NCBI GenBank assembly: GCA_019915135.1
Contig: JAHLMK010000009.1
Location: 1,302,001 to 1,366,000 of the forward strand
Length of the DNA: 64,000 bases
Direction: 5' to 3'
From: Strobilurus pachycystidiatus
Lineage: Eukaryota; Basidiomycota; Agaricomycetes; Agaricales; Physalacriaceae
Notes under the pieces: model-generated
Database searches by the model: none
What the model was told of the DNA's origin: nothing
What the model saw: only the letters and a program-made list of their open reading frames with translations
Position numbers and translations under genes: made by a program
Shown here: positions 14,920-24,494 of the stretch, in pieces
Numbering within the stretch: the first letter of the stretch is position 1
Layout of the letters: each line of letters begins with the position of its first letter

Positions 14920-16605
14920 ATGGGCTACCTCAAAGTAACTGCTGCTTCCATAACTTCAGACGATGGATCCCCGATTGTACTTCGAGGTGCGGGTCTTGGT
15001 GGATGGCTGCTGTACGTTCTGTACAAGTAACGAAGGTTTGATACGTCTCACTGCTTATCTAGGATGGAGAACTTCATCTCAGGCAATCATCAATCTGCAC
15101 AAACTTGGACTCTGCACTTACCCTTGTTCCAGGTTTTCCCGGTTGCGAGTATCAGATCCGAGAAGCACTGGATGAGGTCCTCGGGGTAGAAAAAGCTTCA
15201 TTTTTTTTCGAGAAGGTTGGCGCATTTGCTTAAATTAAAGCTCTCCCCCACTGACCATCACAAAGTTCCTCGAGAACTTCTTCACGGAAAGCGACGCGCT
15301 TTTCTTTCGATCGCTCGGTCTCAACTGTATCCGCATAGCTGTCAACTACAAACATCTGGAAGGTGAGTTATTTTGACTGATGGCGGCTTCGACCCCTCAA
15401 TCCTTTCCATAGACGATGCGAACCCACGCGTCCTGAAGGAGGATGGTTTCAGACATCTCGATCGCGTCATCGACTTGTGCGCGAAACACAGCATCTACAC
15501 TATCATTGATATGCACAGCGCTCCCGGTGGACAGAGTGGCGGGTGGCACGCAGATGGTGGTACACATATTCCTCTCTTCTGGCGCCACAAGGACTTTCAA
15601 GATAGATTCGTATGGCTGTGGACGAAGGTGGCCGAACGTTACAAGGACAACACCTGGGTCGCCGGTTACAATGTCTTGAACGAACCTGCAGATCCTCACC
15701 CCGCCATGGCTCGCCTAACAGAGCTGTACGATCGGCTATGTTCCGCAATTAGGGCTGTGGATAACAATCACATCATCTTCCTAGACGGAAATACCTTTGC
15801 TTCGGATTTTACCCAGTTTCCGGAGAACGTACGCGAGAGATGGGGAGAGAACGTCGCTTATGCGATCCACGATTACTCTCCTTTTGGTTTTCCCAAGTCG
15901 AATGAAGTCTATGAGGGCAGCGACGAGCAGAAGGCTCGGATGAAAGCCACATATCTGCGTAAGAGAGAGTGGATGGATCAGCGTGGACTCTGTGTATGGA
16001 ACGGGGAGTGGGGTCCAGTTTATGCCCGACGTGTGTACGATGGAGAGGAAACTGACCGGATCAACGCAACTCGGTACAGGGTTCTCAGAGATCAATTGGA
16101 GTTATACAACAAGGTAAGTCGTCTCTTGATGTTGGATCAATCATAGACGCGTACTTGGCACTCATCTGTGAGCTAGGACACACTCAGCTGGTCAATATGG
16201 CTTTACAAAGACATCGGATACCAAGGGATGGTATACGTCTCCCCCGACACTCCGTACATGAACCGCTTCGGCGATTTCTTGTTGAAGAAGCACCGCCTTG
16301 CTGTTGATGCTTGGGGGGCGGACGACAAAGACGTGAAGCACATCTATGATCCTATCGTCCAACACGTACTCGACGTTGTGCCAGAGTCGAAACGCAAACT
16401 ATACCCTCCCATATGGGGCGTGGAAGGCAGAGTCACCAGGATCTCCAGAACAATTTTGGTTGCGGAGTATCTTGTTGCGGAATGGGCTGATCTTTTCCGC
16501 GGCCTGGATGAGAGCGAGCTGGAAGGCTTAGCGAGGAGCTTCCATTTTGATCACTGTCTCAAGCGGGAGGGTCTTAATGATGTGTTGAGGAACAACGCAC
16601 CGTAA
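14920..16605 (+). CDS. Glycoside hydrolase family 5 protein
   Basis: GH5 (clan A, retaining) glycosidase. The start ATG at 14920 begins MGYLKVTAASITSDDG; no signal peptide is seen, so it is probably intracellular. The general acid/base glutamate is in GYNVLNEP (near 15666-15690) and the nucleophile glutamate in VWNGEWGP (near 15996-16020). The arginine and histidine landmarks LNCIRIAVNY and IIDMHSAPGG are also present. A C-terminal segment of about 130 residues follows the barrel (from about 16228). One intron (15083-15132) appears to be of GC-AG type. The fold resembles exo-beta-1,3-glucanases and fungal endo-glycosylceramidase-related proteins; which glycan or glycolipid it cleaves cannot be decided from sequence. 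Confidence 0.85.
15083..15132 (+). other. Probable GC-AG intron in the GH5 gene
   Basis: A 50-nt intron with the 5' border AG|GCAATC and 3' border TTCCAG joins ENFIS to GFPGCEYQ in frame. A GT donor at a fitting position is absent. Confidence 0.6.
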
Positions 16606-17040
16606 TCAACCCTGCTGCTTCTTCATGCGTCAGTGGCGCAAAATCCAAGTTTTTTGCCGTCTAGAACAACGTATGCATTTACGTGTGTATCGTGGGCCTT
16701 GTCGATTCAGGGGTTTTCGGAGTTTGCTTTCAGTGTTGATGTGGCCCTGGCCCAAAGCGACAGTCCTCCTGACTCCTCCAAGAAACTCAGCGTTACTTGA
16801 CAGTCCGATTTTGAGCGTTCTGATGACCAGACTGGAGTTTGATTCATCATGTATCATGACACGTCGGACCGTTCAAGACGGAGCCTCAGCGAAAGCAGAA
16901 GCCTCTGTGCTAGTCTTGCTGTATTCTTGAATCCCGCTCGAGGCCGCTACAAACCACAGAGTATCAGAGACCAGTAATACCACCTTACCCACACCACAAA
17001 AGCCCGCGAGGCTCTTCTCGTAGTCACGTCGAGTACGATT
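16606..17040. other. Intergenic flank of the retrotransposon
   Basis: 3' flank of the GH5 gene up to the target-site duplication. Only shadow ORFs seen. Confidence 0.5.
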
Positions 17041-17045
17041 GTAAC
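17041..17045. repeat. Target-site duplication, left copy
   Basis: GTAAC directly before the 5' LTR, matching GTAAC at 22395-22399. Five bp is the usual duplication length for Ty1/copia elements. Confidence 0.9.
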
Positions 17046-17244
17046 TGTCAGACACTGACCGAGTGTCATCGTCGTAGGATATTGATCGAGTAGCCGGACC
17101 GTAGTCCCGATGATCTTAGTAGGACCCTGGCAAGGGATCGAGCTCATTAGAGTCTCTCTCTCCTTGCCAGGTATGTCGTTATTCCATTACAGCATGTACA
17201 TCAATTGATTAGAGTCTCTCTCTCCTTGCCAGCGTGATTTAACA
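17046..17244 (+). repeat. 5' LTR
   Basis: 199 bp from TGTCAGACAC to TGATTTAACA, base-for-base identical to the 3' LTR by my comparison. Inside, a 25-bp sequence beginning ATTAGAGTCTC occurs twice (17146-17170 and 17208-17232). Transcription start and polyadenylation signals were not resolved. Confidence 0.95.
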
Positions 17245-17256
17245 GGTTATGGGCCC
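17245..17256 (+). promoter_or_regulatory. Primer binding site, probable initiator-tRNA-Met half-molecule type
   Basis: GGTTATGGGCCC directly follows the 5' LTR. Its reverse complement GGGCCCATAACC matches the anticodon arm of eukaryotic initiator tRNA-Met as I know it. It does not match a tRNA 3' end. Drosophila copia and yeast Ty5 prime in this half-tRNA way. Confidence 0.65.
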
Positions 17257-17410
17257 CGTAGCGAATTAAACCGCCACACCGAATAATTGCGCACGAAATT
17301 TTCCCCTCGACTCAAAAACACTATCCCTACCTAAAAAACGTCCCGCCTTGTTCGCATCTTCGCCAATCATCATCGCATCAGCCCCGCTATTGCTCTTACC
17401 CATACACAAC

Positions 17411-19228
17411 ATGGCGAATCCCTCACAGGCTGTGGACAAAGAGAAAGAGTGGAAAAACATCAAATTGACCCCTATAAAGGACGACGAGGACGGCTCGAAT
17501 AACTACAGTGAATTCAAGCAAAAGTCCTTCCTCGACCTCGATGCCGCGGGCTACTGGACATATGTAGACGGGAAGAACTACAACCCTCCCGTGATCCCGG
17601 CACTCCGTCCGAGTCTACAGGTCCAAGGAGTCGATTCGAACGGCGACCCAGCCAGCATCACCGTTCCGGGGAACGAGGACAAAGTCACCGCAGCAGAGAA
17701 GAAGGCTGAAAGTTGGACGTTAGCCGACAAACGGGCGCACGCGATCATAGTCAAGGCCGTACCCATCGGCAAACTCCATGTCGTTCGCGACTGCCTCTCC
17801 GCTCACGAAGCTTGGGTTGCTCTCAAAAACGAGTACGAGCCGGCGAATGCACTCACCGCCATCACAATCAAGCAACAAATCATCGCGAACCAATGTGGAG
17901 TGCACGACGATCCTGTCCAGTGGCGCGAGGTGATGGTACAGCTATACCAAAAGCTCCGCGACGCCGACCCGTTGATGATGCCCGACACCGAGTTCGCCAA
18001 GCACCTCGTAACGCTCATGACGGTCTCCGACAAGTGGCGCTTCTGTCGAGACTCGCTACGTGAACGCGTACGCCAAGGCGCTCAGATGGGACGCCCGTTC
18101 ACTTCAGCGATGGTTCTTCAGCGTTTGAAACAAGAGGAGGTGGAAATGAAGATCGCACCCTCAATAGTGTCCATCAACGCTCTGTTGGCTAAGGGACGCC
18201 CTAGCCGCACCCAGGACTCTGGAGATGCTGTCCCTGCAGTATACGCGAGCAATCAGACCGACCGCCGAAACGATAGGAACTCGGACCGCCAAAGTCGACG
18301 ACCTGCACCGTATAACAATCAGCAGCAGCGCCAAACAACCCGAGCCGTATGTGAAAACTCGTACTGCGAGACACCCATCGGCCATTCCAAGTTCGACTGC
18401 TTCTCCTACACAGGTGGCAAGGCTGGCCAGTACCCTGAGAATTTCAAGGGCCGACGTGACGTCCACCTCGCACCAGAGGCACGCACCGCAGCGCGCAGGA
18501 AGCTTGCTTTGGAAGCAGGGTCAAAGAGTGGTACCAGCGCCGGCTATCGCTTCGCTGGCATGGCAGACTACACAGAAGACTCCGAGTCGGATGTTGAGGA
18601 GGTCCTTGGGAAGGTGGAGGACGCGTTCGCGTTCATGTTAGATCTTCCGCCGGACGACGACGACGACATCTTACCTGGAGAAGACGTCCGCGTCAACGCA
18701 ATTGCACTCAACACCGCGCTCGAGCAGGACGACGCTGTCAACCACGATACTGGCGCAACTCGTCACATCTTCAATGATGCCGAAGTCTTCCACAACTACT
18801 CACCGTTCGATACGCCGCTGAATGTTCAAGGATTTGGCACAGGCCTCAAGACTGAGGCAGCGGGGAAAGGGAAGGTGGTGATGAGAACGAAGTTAGATGG
18901 AGTTACGCGGAACTTTTCAGTCTCGAGTGCCTTGCTGATCCCATCAGCTCGCTGCAATCTCATCTCTGGATCTCGGCTCGACCGAAAGGGCGTCACTACC
19001 CGCACCGGCGGCGGCAAAATCGTTTACTCCAACGCTGCTGGCGTTCCATTCGCGACTGGCGAAATCGTCCGCGACCTCTACAAAATGGATGTGGAATTCG
19101 TCAAACCTGGGGAACTATTGGAACCGACCCCGGATTTGATGGCCGCGCTCACCCCATCCGTAACGTCTCTATTCGGCCCTGGCTCGGAGTCCGAGGAGAC
19201 GAAGAAGCTGGGTTTTATCACCGTCTAA
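17411..19228 (+). CDS. gag-pro: copia gag and protease, first reading frame
   Basis: Begins MANPSQAVDKEKEW; an upstream in-frame ATG at 17348 is less likely. The Gag region contains the UBN2-like capsid pattern (AHEAWVALKNEYEP near 17800). A zinc-knuckle-like C-x4-C-x5-H-x4-C runs from CENSY to FDC near 18352-18402. An acidic linker (PPDDDDDILPGEDV) follows, then the retroviral-type aspartic protease motif HDTGATRHIF near 18743-18772. The frame stops at 19226-19228 just as the GAG-pre-integrase domain begins. The last sense codons overlap a -1 slippery heptamer (19210-19216) that would carry translation into the integrase frame. Confidence 0.9.
   Translation: MANPSQAVDKEKEWKNIKLTPIKDDEDGSNNYSEFKQKSFLDLDAAGYWTYVDGKNYNPPVIPALRPSLQVQGVDSNGDPASITVPGNEDKVTAAEKKAESWTLADKRAHAIIVKAVPIGKLHVVRDCLSAHEAWVALKNEYEPANALTAITIKQQIIANQCGVHDDPVQWREVMVQLYQKLRDADPLMMPDTEFAKHLVTLMTVSDKWRFCRDSLRERVRQGAQMGRPFTSAMVLQRLKQEEVEMKIAPSIVSINALLAKGRPSRTQDSGDAVPAVYASNQTDRRNDRNSDRQSRRPAPYNNQQQRQTTRAVCENSYCETPIGHSKFDCFSYTGGKAGQYPENFKGRRDVHLAPEARTAARRKLALEAGSKSGTSAGYRFAGMADYTEDSESDVEEVLGKVEDAFAFMLDLPPDDDDDILPGEDVRVNAIALNTALEQDDAVNHDTGATRHIFNDAEVFHNYSPFDTPLNVQGFGTGLKTEAAGKGKVVMRTKLDGVTRNFSVSSALLIPSARCNLISGSRLDRKGVTTRTGGGKIVYSNAAGVPFATGEIVRDLYKMDVEFVKPGELLEPTPDLMAALTPSVTSLFGPGSESEETKKLGFITV
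19210..19216 (+). promoter_or_regulatory. Candidate -1 ribosomal frameshift heptamer GGGTTTT
   Basis: Read in the gag-protease frame as ctG GGT TTT, an exact X XXY YYZ slippery site. A -1 slip bypasses the TAA at 19226 and continues into the pre-integrase histidine motif (YHRLMGH) in the next frame. No clear downstream pseudoknot was identified by eye. A simple indel mutation is the alternative. Confidence 0.45.
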
Positions 19229-20275
19229 TGGGCCACATAGACGTTAAAGGGCTTGAGCGCACCACCACTGGACTCCCTATAAACGATGTTCGAGTCCAGA
19301 ACTGTCGCATCTGCGCTCTCGCCAATATCAAGCGACTAAAATTCCCACCCAAGGCCTCTCATCGCGCAGAACGGCCTCTATTCCGCATTCACTCCGACGT
19401 CTGCGGTCCGTTACCAATCGGTTACGGGGGATTTCGGCATTCGTCGAATTCCGCGTCGCTGCCGAGAAACTCCTCGGATACCCAATCGCCATCCTGCGCA
19501 TCGATAACGCACCCGAACTAGGCGATGGACAGTTCGCCGACTACTGCAAAGCAAACGGCATCACCTACGAGAAAACCGTACCCGACGCTTCACCGCAGAA
19601 TGGCGTCTCGGAACGCGCCAACCAAATCATCGAACGCATGTCGCGTGCTATGTTGGTCGACGCAAGTCTCTCCCACTGGTTCTGGCCGCTGGCGGCCCAG
19701 GCCAGTGTCCACATCAAAAATCGCGTACCACACGCCTCGAATCCTGCGCAGTCTACGCCTTTCGAAGGTTGGTTTCATCGAAAGCCAGACTTGTCGCACC
19801 TTCGCCCGTTCGGAGCTCTCGTTACTGCGAGGAAGACAAACTCCGACACGCTGAACAAGATTGTTCCCAGAGGCGAGGAGGGCCGCTTCGTCGGCTATGC
19901 GCGAGACTCGAGAGGGTATCTCGTGTGGTTCCCTGACGCGAAGGCCATTTGTTCGCGTCGCGACATTGAGTTTCACGGTTTCCCGGACTTCTTGCCGTCG
20001 CCACCACTCTCCGAAATCCTATGGGACGACCTGAATTTTGAGCTCGAGCCTCGATTCCGCGACGGACAGACCCGTCTCAGCCTGGAACTGGGTCCAACTG
20101 CCGCCTCTGAGCGTATACCTGCCATTGAGCATATTCCTGCCTCAGAGCATACCGAGTGCGTCACACGCGTCTCTTTCGCCTTTGAGCATATATTAATCTG
20201 CATTTGCAGGCTGTCCGCCGAGACTACACCGTCCTCAGAGACTATCGCACCCATTGAGGCTACCACCGAGTACGC
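19216..20275 (+). pseudogene. copia integrase, internally deleted and frameshifted
   Basis: Starts in frame -1 to gag with the pre-integrase zinc-binding block (HRLMGHIDVKGL, then CRICALANIKRLKF), and enters the DDE core (HSDVCGPLPIGYGGFR). At about 19437-19440 the frame jumps and roughly 25-30 residues of core usually found here are missing; it resumes as FVEFRVAAEKLLGYP. The second acid (RIDNAPE) and third acid (NGVSERANQ) are present, so all three catalytic acids survive but not in one frame. The C-terminal chromodomain-like region includes RPFGALV and GRFVGYARDSRGYLVW. As it stands it cannot make an integrase in a single open frame. Confidence 0.85.
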
Positions 20276-20324
20276 GTGTTACTCTTATTGTCTTCGAACA
20301 TATTTCTTACACTGGCTTTTCCAG
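20276..20324 (+). other. Intron-like segment between integrase and RT
   Basis: 49 nt starting GTGTTACTC and ending in a pyrimidine stretch plus CCAG. Removing it joins the integrase frame (...EATTEY) to the RT frame (SHGHVDNDVDMAD) exactly. Without removal the upstream frame ends at 20342. Confidence 0.45.
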
Positions 20325-22227
20325 ATCTCACGGCCACGTTGATAACGACGTAGATATGGCTGATGGTACAACTGAGGCACCACCGCCACCACCTCCGCCA
20401 CCTCCTCGTCGCTCTACCCGCCTTCGTCGCGTGGCTGCAAACATTATCGTCGAGGGAGTCTCGGATGAGGGGGGTGACGATGTTCTTCGTGGCATCCTCG
20501 CCTCCGACGATGAGGTTGAGGTTGAATGTGACACGGTGGACTTCCCAAGCATCGCCAGAGCTTTCATCGCTTCAGAGGTTGCCTTCGTAGGCGCCGCACT
20601 CACCGACCCCATCGACGATCCCAACGCCAAAGACCCGAAAACCCTCCAGGAAGCCAAATCTTCCACGTACTGGTCATATTGGCTGGCAGCGATCTACGAG
20701 GAGTTGGAGGCGTTGAAAGCGAAGGGTGTCTACGAGGAGATTGACGAACTACCTCCTCATCGCAAGGCCGTCGAATCGAAATGGGTTTTGCACATCAAAC
20801 GCGACCGTGACGGACTCATTTCGAGATTCAAGGCGCGTCTAGTGGCCAAGGGCTTTACTCAAATTCCGGGACAGGACTTCACCTACATGTTCGCGCCGGT
20901 AGCACGTTGGGAGTCCATTCGACTTCTTCTCACTTTGGCAGGCGAGCGAGACATGGTGCTTCGCCAAGTCGACGTCAAAACAGCCTTCCTGAACGGACCA
21001 CTCGATGAGGAGATTTTCATGCGCAAACCGTCTATAATGGGACCGGGTTACTGGCGTCTACTACGCGGACTCTATGGCCTGAAGCAAGCTGGGCGACAGT
21101 GGTACTTGGAGTTGAACTCCAAACTCGAGACAATCGGGTTCCAGCGCACGGAGTCAGACTGGAGTGTATACCGACGCGTCCAAAACTCGGAGCACAGTAT
21201 CCTGACAACCAGCGTCGACGACATGCTCATTGCGTCGACTTCAGACGCCGAATCGGACGCTGTTGTAGATGCTCTCGCTTCCCTATTCGACATCACCGAC
21301 AATGGAGAACCGACCCTCCATCTTGGTTGTTCAGTCGAGCGAGACCGGCCCAACAAGACAGTCAGGCTGCATCAAAAGTCGTACATCGAGTCGATCCTCC
21401 GAGAATTCGGCTACGACAAGTGCAACTCAGTAGCGACGCCGATGGAGCCCTCAGTACGACTAGGAGCGCAGACCGAAGCGTTGACCGAGGACGAGGCTCG
21501 CAGAGTCGCCGAATTCCCGTACACTGCCATCGTCGGGAAGTGCATGTATCTGTCCACTTGTACACGACCCGACATCGCGTACACGGTACGCGAACTTGCG
21601 CGATTCATGTCCAGTTACGGTCCAGCGCACATCACCGCTGCCAAGCACCTCCTTCGTTACCTGAAAGGTACCACCTCCCTCGGTGTTCTGCTTGGAGGAC
21701 CGCCCGAGACTGCCCAGCCGATGATCAGGGCGCTGACCGACTCGGACTGGGGCATGGGTGACTTGCGAAAGTCAGTCTCAGGCTTCGTCATTCTCTTGGG
21801 AGATTCGCCATTGGCGTGGAGCTCCAAGCAGCAAGCGGTGGTTGCTCTATCATCGTGCGAAGCTGAATACCTGGCATCGACACATTGCTCGCGGGACATC
21901 CTGTGGTTCCGAAACCTATTCGCTGAACTCGACATGCCACAGATACAGCCGACGACAATGTTCTGTGACAACCAAGGGACGATCGCTTGCACACACGACC
22001 CGCATGCTCATTCGAAGATGAAGCATATCTCGATTCGAGAACACTTCATTCGGGACTGCGTGATGAAAAGGCTCATCGACGTTGTGTATGTATCGAACAA
22101 GGAGAACATCGCTGATTTATTCACAAAGCCTCTTCATCGCGTTATTCACCAACGCTGGGTTCAAATGCTCCGACTCGACGCCGGTCAAGGGGGGGTGTCA
22201 GACACTGACCGAGTGTCATCGTCGTAG
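20325..22227 (+). CDS. pol: copia reverse transcriptase and RNase H
   Basis: Opens with a proline run (nine P) and RRSTRLRR linker. RT landmarks follow in order: SKWVLHIKRDRDG, ARLVAKGFTQIPG, VDVKTAFLNG, LYGLKQAGRQW, and the catalytic SVDDMLI near 21210-21230, where the usual Y of YVDD is S. RNase H landmarks are DSDWGMGDLRKS, ALSSCEAEY and FCDNQGTI, with the conserved KENIADLFTKPL near the end. No stop or frameshift occurs within this part. The stop codon lies at 22225-22227, 30 nt inside the 3' LTR. The domains look functional in isolation. Confidence 0.9.
22187..22195 (+). promoter_or_regulatory. Polypurine tract
   Basis: AAGGGGGGG directly before the 3' LTR, the expected plus-strand primer of reverse transcription. 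Confidence 0.85.
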
Positions 22228-22394
22228 GATATTGATCGAGTAGCCGGACCGTAGTCCCGATGATCTTAGTAGGACCCTGGCAAGGGATCGAGCTCATTAG
22301 AGTCTCTCTCTCCTTGCCAGGTATGTCGTTATTCCATTACAGCATGTACATCAATTGATTAGAGTCTCTCTCTCCTTGCCAGCGTGATTTAACA
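22196..22394 (+). repeat. 3' LTR
   Basis: 199 bp, identical to the 5' LTR, and carrying the last codons and stop of the pol frame. Confidence 0.95.
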
Positions 22395-22399
22395 GTAAC
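22395..22399. repeat. Target-site duplication, right copy
   Basis: GTAAC following the 3' LTR; pairs with 17041-17045. Confidence 0.9.
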
Positions 22400-23160
22400 T
22401 ATGCCAGCCGGGTGATCATCATCCAGAACAGAATGCTCACTCGTAGACGGTAAATGAGTCACTGCGGGTGGCTTCCGATCATGCATAGCAGGACTTGCCA
22501 TTGCACTGCTACGAATTGCTACACGTCATCGCCGAACCCTTGAAACCGACCAGTAAAGAGATGATAGCTGAGCGGATAGTACTGTATTTCGGAATAAGGC
22601 CAGGATGAGAGGAAGGCACAGGCCAAACACGTTCAGGCAAGGAAACATCATGGTGGTGTGGCGACCAGGGTGACTTGTCAAATGTGAACACATCAGTTGA
22701 GGTACGATACCGTCTAGACTACTATCGACTTATGAACATCTATCATCATAACCGTAATCTGGCACGATCAAAATCAAAATGTGTTCTCCTCGATGTGACA
22801 CGCACAGTGAATCAGGCAGCTCGGACTTCCTACACATTGGTAGTGGCATATCCAGTCTGACGTGCTTGATTCCACCGTCGAATACCTAGATGAATTGATC
22901 ACGAACATAGGCTTGTCCATGATCATCTTCACCGAACGCGTCCGAAACGTATCACGAAGTCTGATGCACACAAACGATGAACGACAGGTCCGTCGGCTAC
23001 CTCTACCGACAACTCAGCACAAGTATTGATGGGACGGGTATCAGACATGCCTGCTCTGATCGTCGACATGTCGTTCGTCGACATGCTAGGTAGCGATTCG
23101 GATCCACACCGGTATCACTGAAACACACTGACTACCACACCATGGCAAGTAATCCCCACC
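22400..23160. other. Intergenic region right of the retrotransposon
   Basis: No recognisable gene. Short ORFs lack any family resemblance. A small tandem CGTCGACATG echo lies near 23062-23082. Confidence 0.4.
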
Positions 23161-24327
23161 GTGACACCATTACATTTCCCACCCGACCTCCAGTATAAAG
23201 GTGACGCCCAGAATCCCATCGCGTCGAATTTCATACCCATGCCCACTACGTCTGCCTCTCGCGCATGCATGACAGACGAAACCGCAGACATCGTCCTAGA
23301 CGAGGAGATCCTGCTGAAGGATGAATGGTTCCTGTGCTCTATCGAGGAAGAGGAGCGAGAACGGGCGTGGACGCGACCAGCCCTGCCTGAATCAGAGAGT
23401 TTCCAGTTCACCATACGGCCGTTCACGAGCAGACGAAATGCAGGGGGTGACGACGATGACGGGTACGACGTGGACGAAGACCGCTTCTCGCTCGTCTCGA
23501 TCATGGAGCCAACAAAGCCTGACCTCCCCGTCGACCTGAAGCGGCTCTCCCTCCTCTGGTCGCACGGCAACATATTTCGCGCCTTCCCATCCCCAACTGC
23601 CGACGCCCCGGAAGACGCGTTGTCTCCCCCTTCCTCCGGCGCGATCAAGACACCTTCATCCTCCATGCCGAACGTCCCAAGGCTCGCACTTCCCGTGCAT
23701 TCCCCGGTGGCATCCCCGACGATCCCGTCATCGACAACATGGGGCATCCTCGAGATGTACCATTCCCCCGATTCCCCGGGCATGATACCACACGCGACAT
23801 CTTCCGCTACATACACGCTTCACCATCCCCATCACACATCACACCGTCGCCTGCCGACTTCCCCATCCTGCAAAGCCGCATCAGCCAAAGTGGCGTCCGC
23901 CTGCGCGTCAACATCAGCTCATGGTGACGGCGCATCACTCCCATCAGCATCCTTGACAGTGCCACCCCACCACCGTCACCCATCGTCCTCAAACACCAAC
24001 ACGGCCTATTTCCCACCACTGCCTCTCAAGCGGCGCGTATCAGGCCCAAAACCAGTGCGCCCACTCCCGTCCATCCCTCGCCTTGCTTCTCCATCCACTC
24101 CCCACCTCGACTCTGGTTCTCCATCCGTCGCCCGCACTGAGTCTGACTCTCCATCTATGACCACCACCACCACCTGCGAATCCTCTCCCCGCCTAAGCCC
24201 AATGACCCCGATCCGTGGCCCGCGACCCAGGACGAAGTCGAACGTCAGCGTGCGCAGCATCACACCCACACCCAGATGTGTTGGCAGGTTACCGCCCAGT
24301 CCAGGCCAGGTCTGCTCTCGAGCATGA
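23161..24327 (+). CDS. Hypothetical low-complexity protein, Ser/Pro-rich
   Basis: Intronless frame of 388 residues. The N-terminal third has acidic runs (SIEEEERERAW, GDDDDGYDVDEDRF) and aromatic patches. The middle and C-terminal parts are rich in Ser, Pro, Thr and His with repeated SPSTP-like units (near residues 270-340), so it is likely disordered. No domain or signal peptide is recognised. An ATG at 23142 in another frame could belong to a short first exon. The long uninterrupted frame and codon bias support a real gene, but low-complexity sequence can also give long open frames by chance. Confidence 0.5.
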   Translation: MTPLHFPPDLQYKGDAQNPIASNFIPMPTTSASRACMTDETADIVLDEEILLKDEWFLCSIEEEERERAWTRPALPESESFQFTIRPFTSRRNAGGDDDDGYDVDEDRFSLVSIMEPTKPDLPVDLKRLSLLWSHGNIFRAFPSPTADAPEDALSPPSSGAIKTPSSSMPNVPRLALPVHSPVASPTIPSSTTWGILEMYHSPDSPGMIPHATSSATYTLHHPHHTSHRRLPTSPSCKAASAKVASACASTSAHGDGASLPSASLTVPPHHRHPSSSNTNTAYFPPLPLKRRVSGPKPVRPLPSIPRLASPSTPHLDSGSPSVARTESDSPSMTTTTTCESSPRLSPMTPIRGPRPRTKSNVSVRSITPTPRCVGRLPPSPGQVCSRA

Positions 24328-24494
24328 CATTGACGCAGCGTGATGATCTATGATTGCGTAGCCTTGCTGTACCGAATCGAATATCGCGGAATGGGCTGCA
24401 CCAGCCGCCCAGAGACGAGGTGCCATATCAGGCGCAACGGGTTGTAGTGCGACGCTAGTCTGGACAGGAGGCGGACTGCATTATGGATGATCGG

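Larger units (their letters stand above)
17046..22394 (+). mobile_element. Ty1/copia LTR retrotransposon, full length, coding region damaged
   Basis: A 5,349-bp element bounded by identical 199-bp LTRs (TG...CA) and a 5-bp target duplication. Domain order is Gag, protease, integrase, reverse transcriptase, RNase H, which defines the copia superfamily (integrase before RT). The primer site follows the 5' LTR at once and a purine tract precedes the 3' LTR. Identical LTRs point to recent insertion, yet the coding region lies in three frames: gag-protease, integrase and RT-RNase H. The integrase also lacks a stretch of its core. It is therefore probably moved in trans by intact relatives, or was copied from a defective parent. 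Confidence 0.95.

Noticed and set aside
21099..21761. Plus-strand frame of 220 codons inside the retrotransposon
   Set aside because: Arg/His-rich shadow of the reverse transcriptase in another frame.
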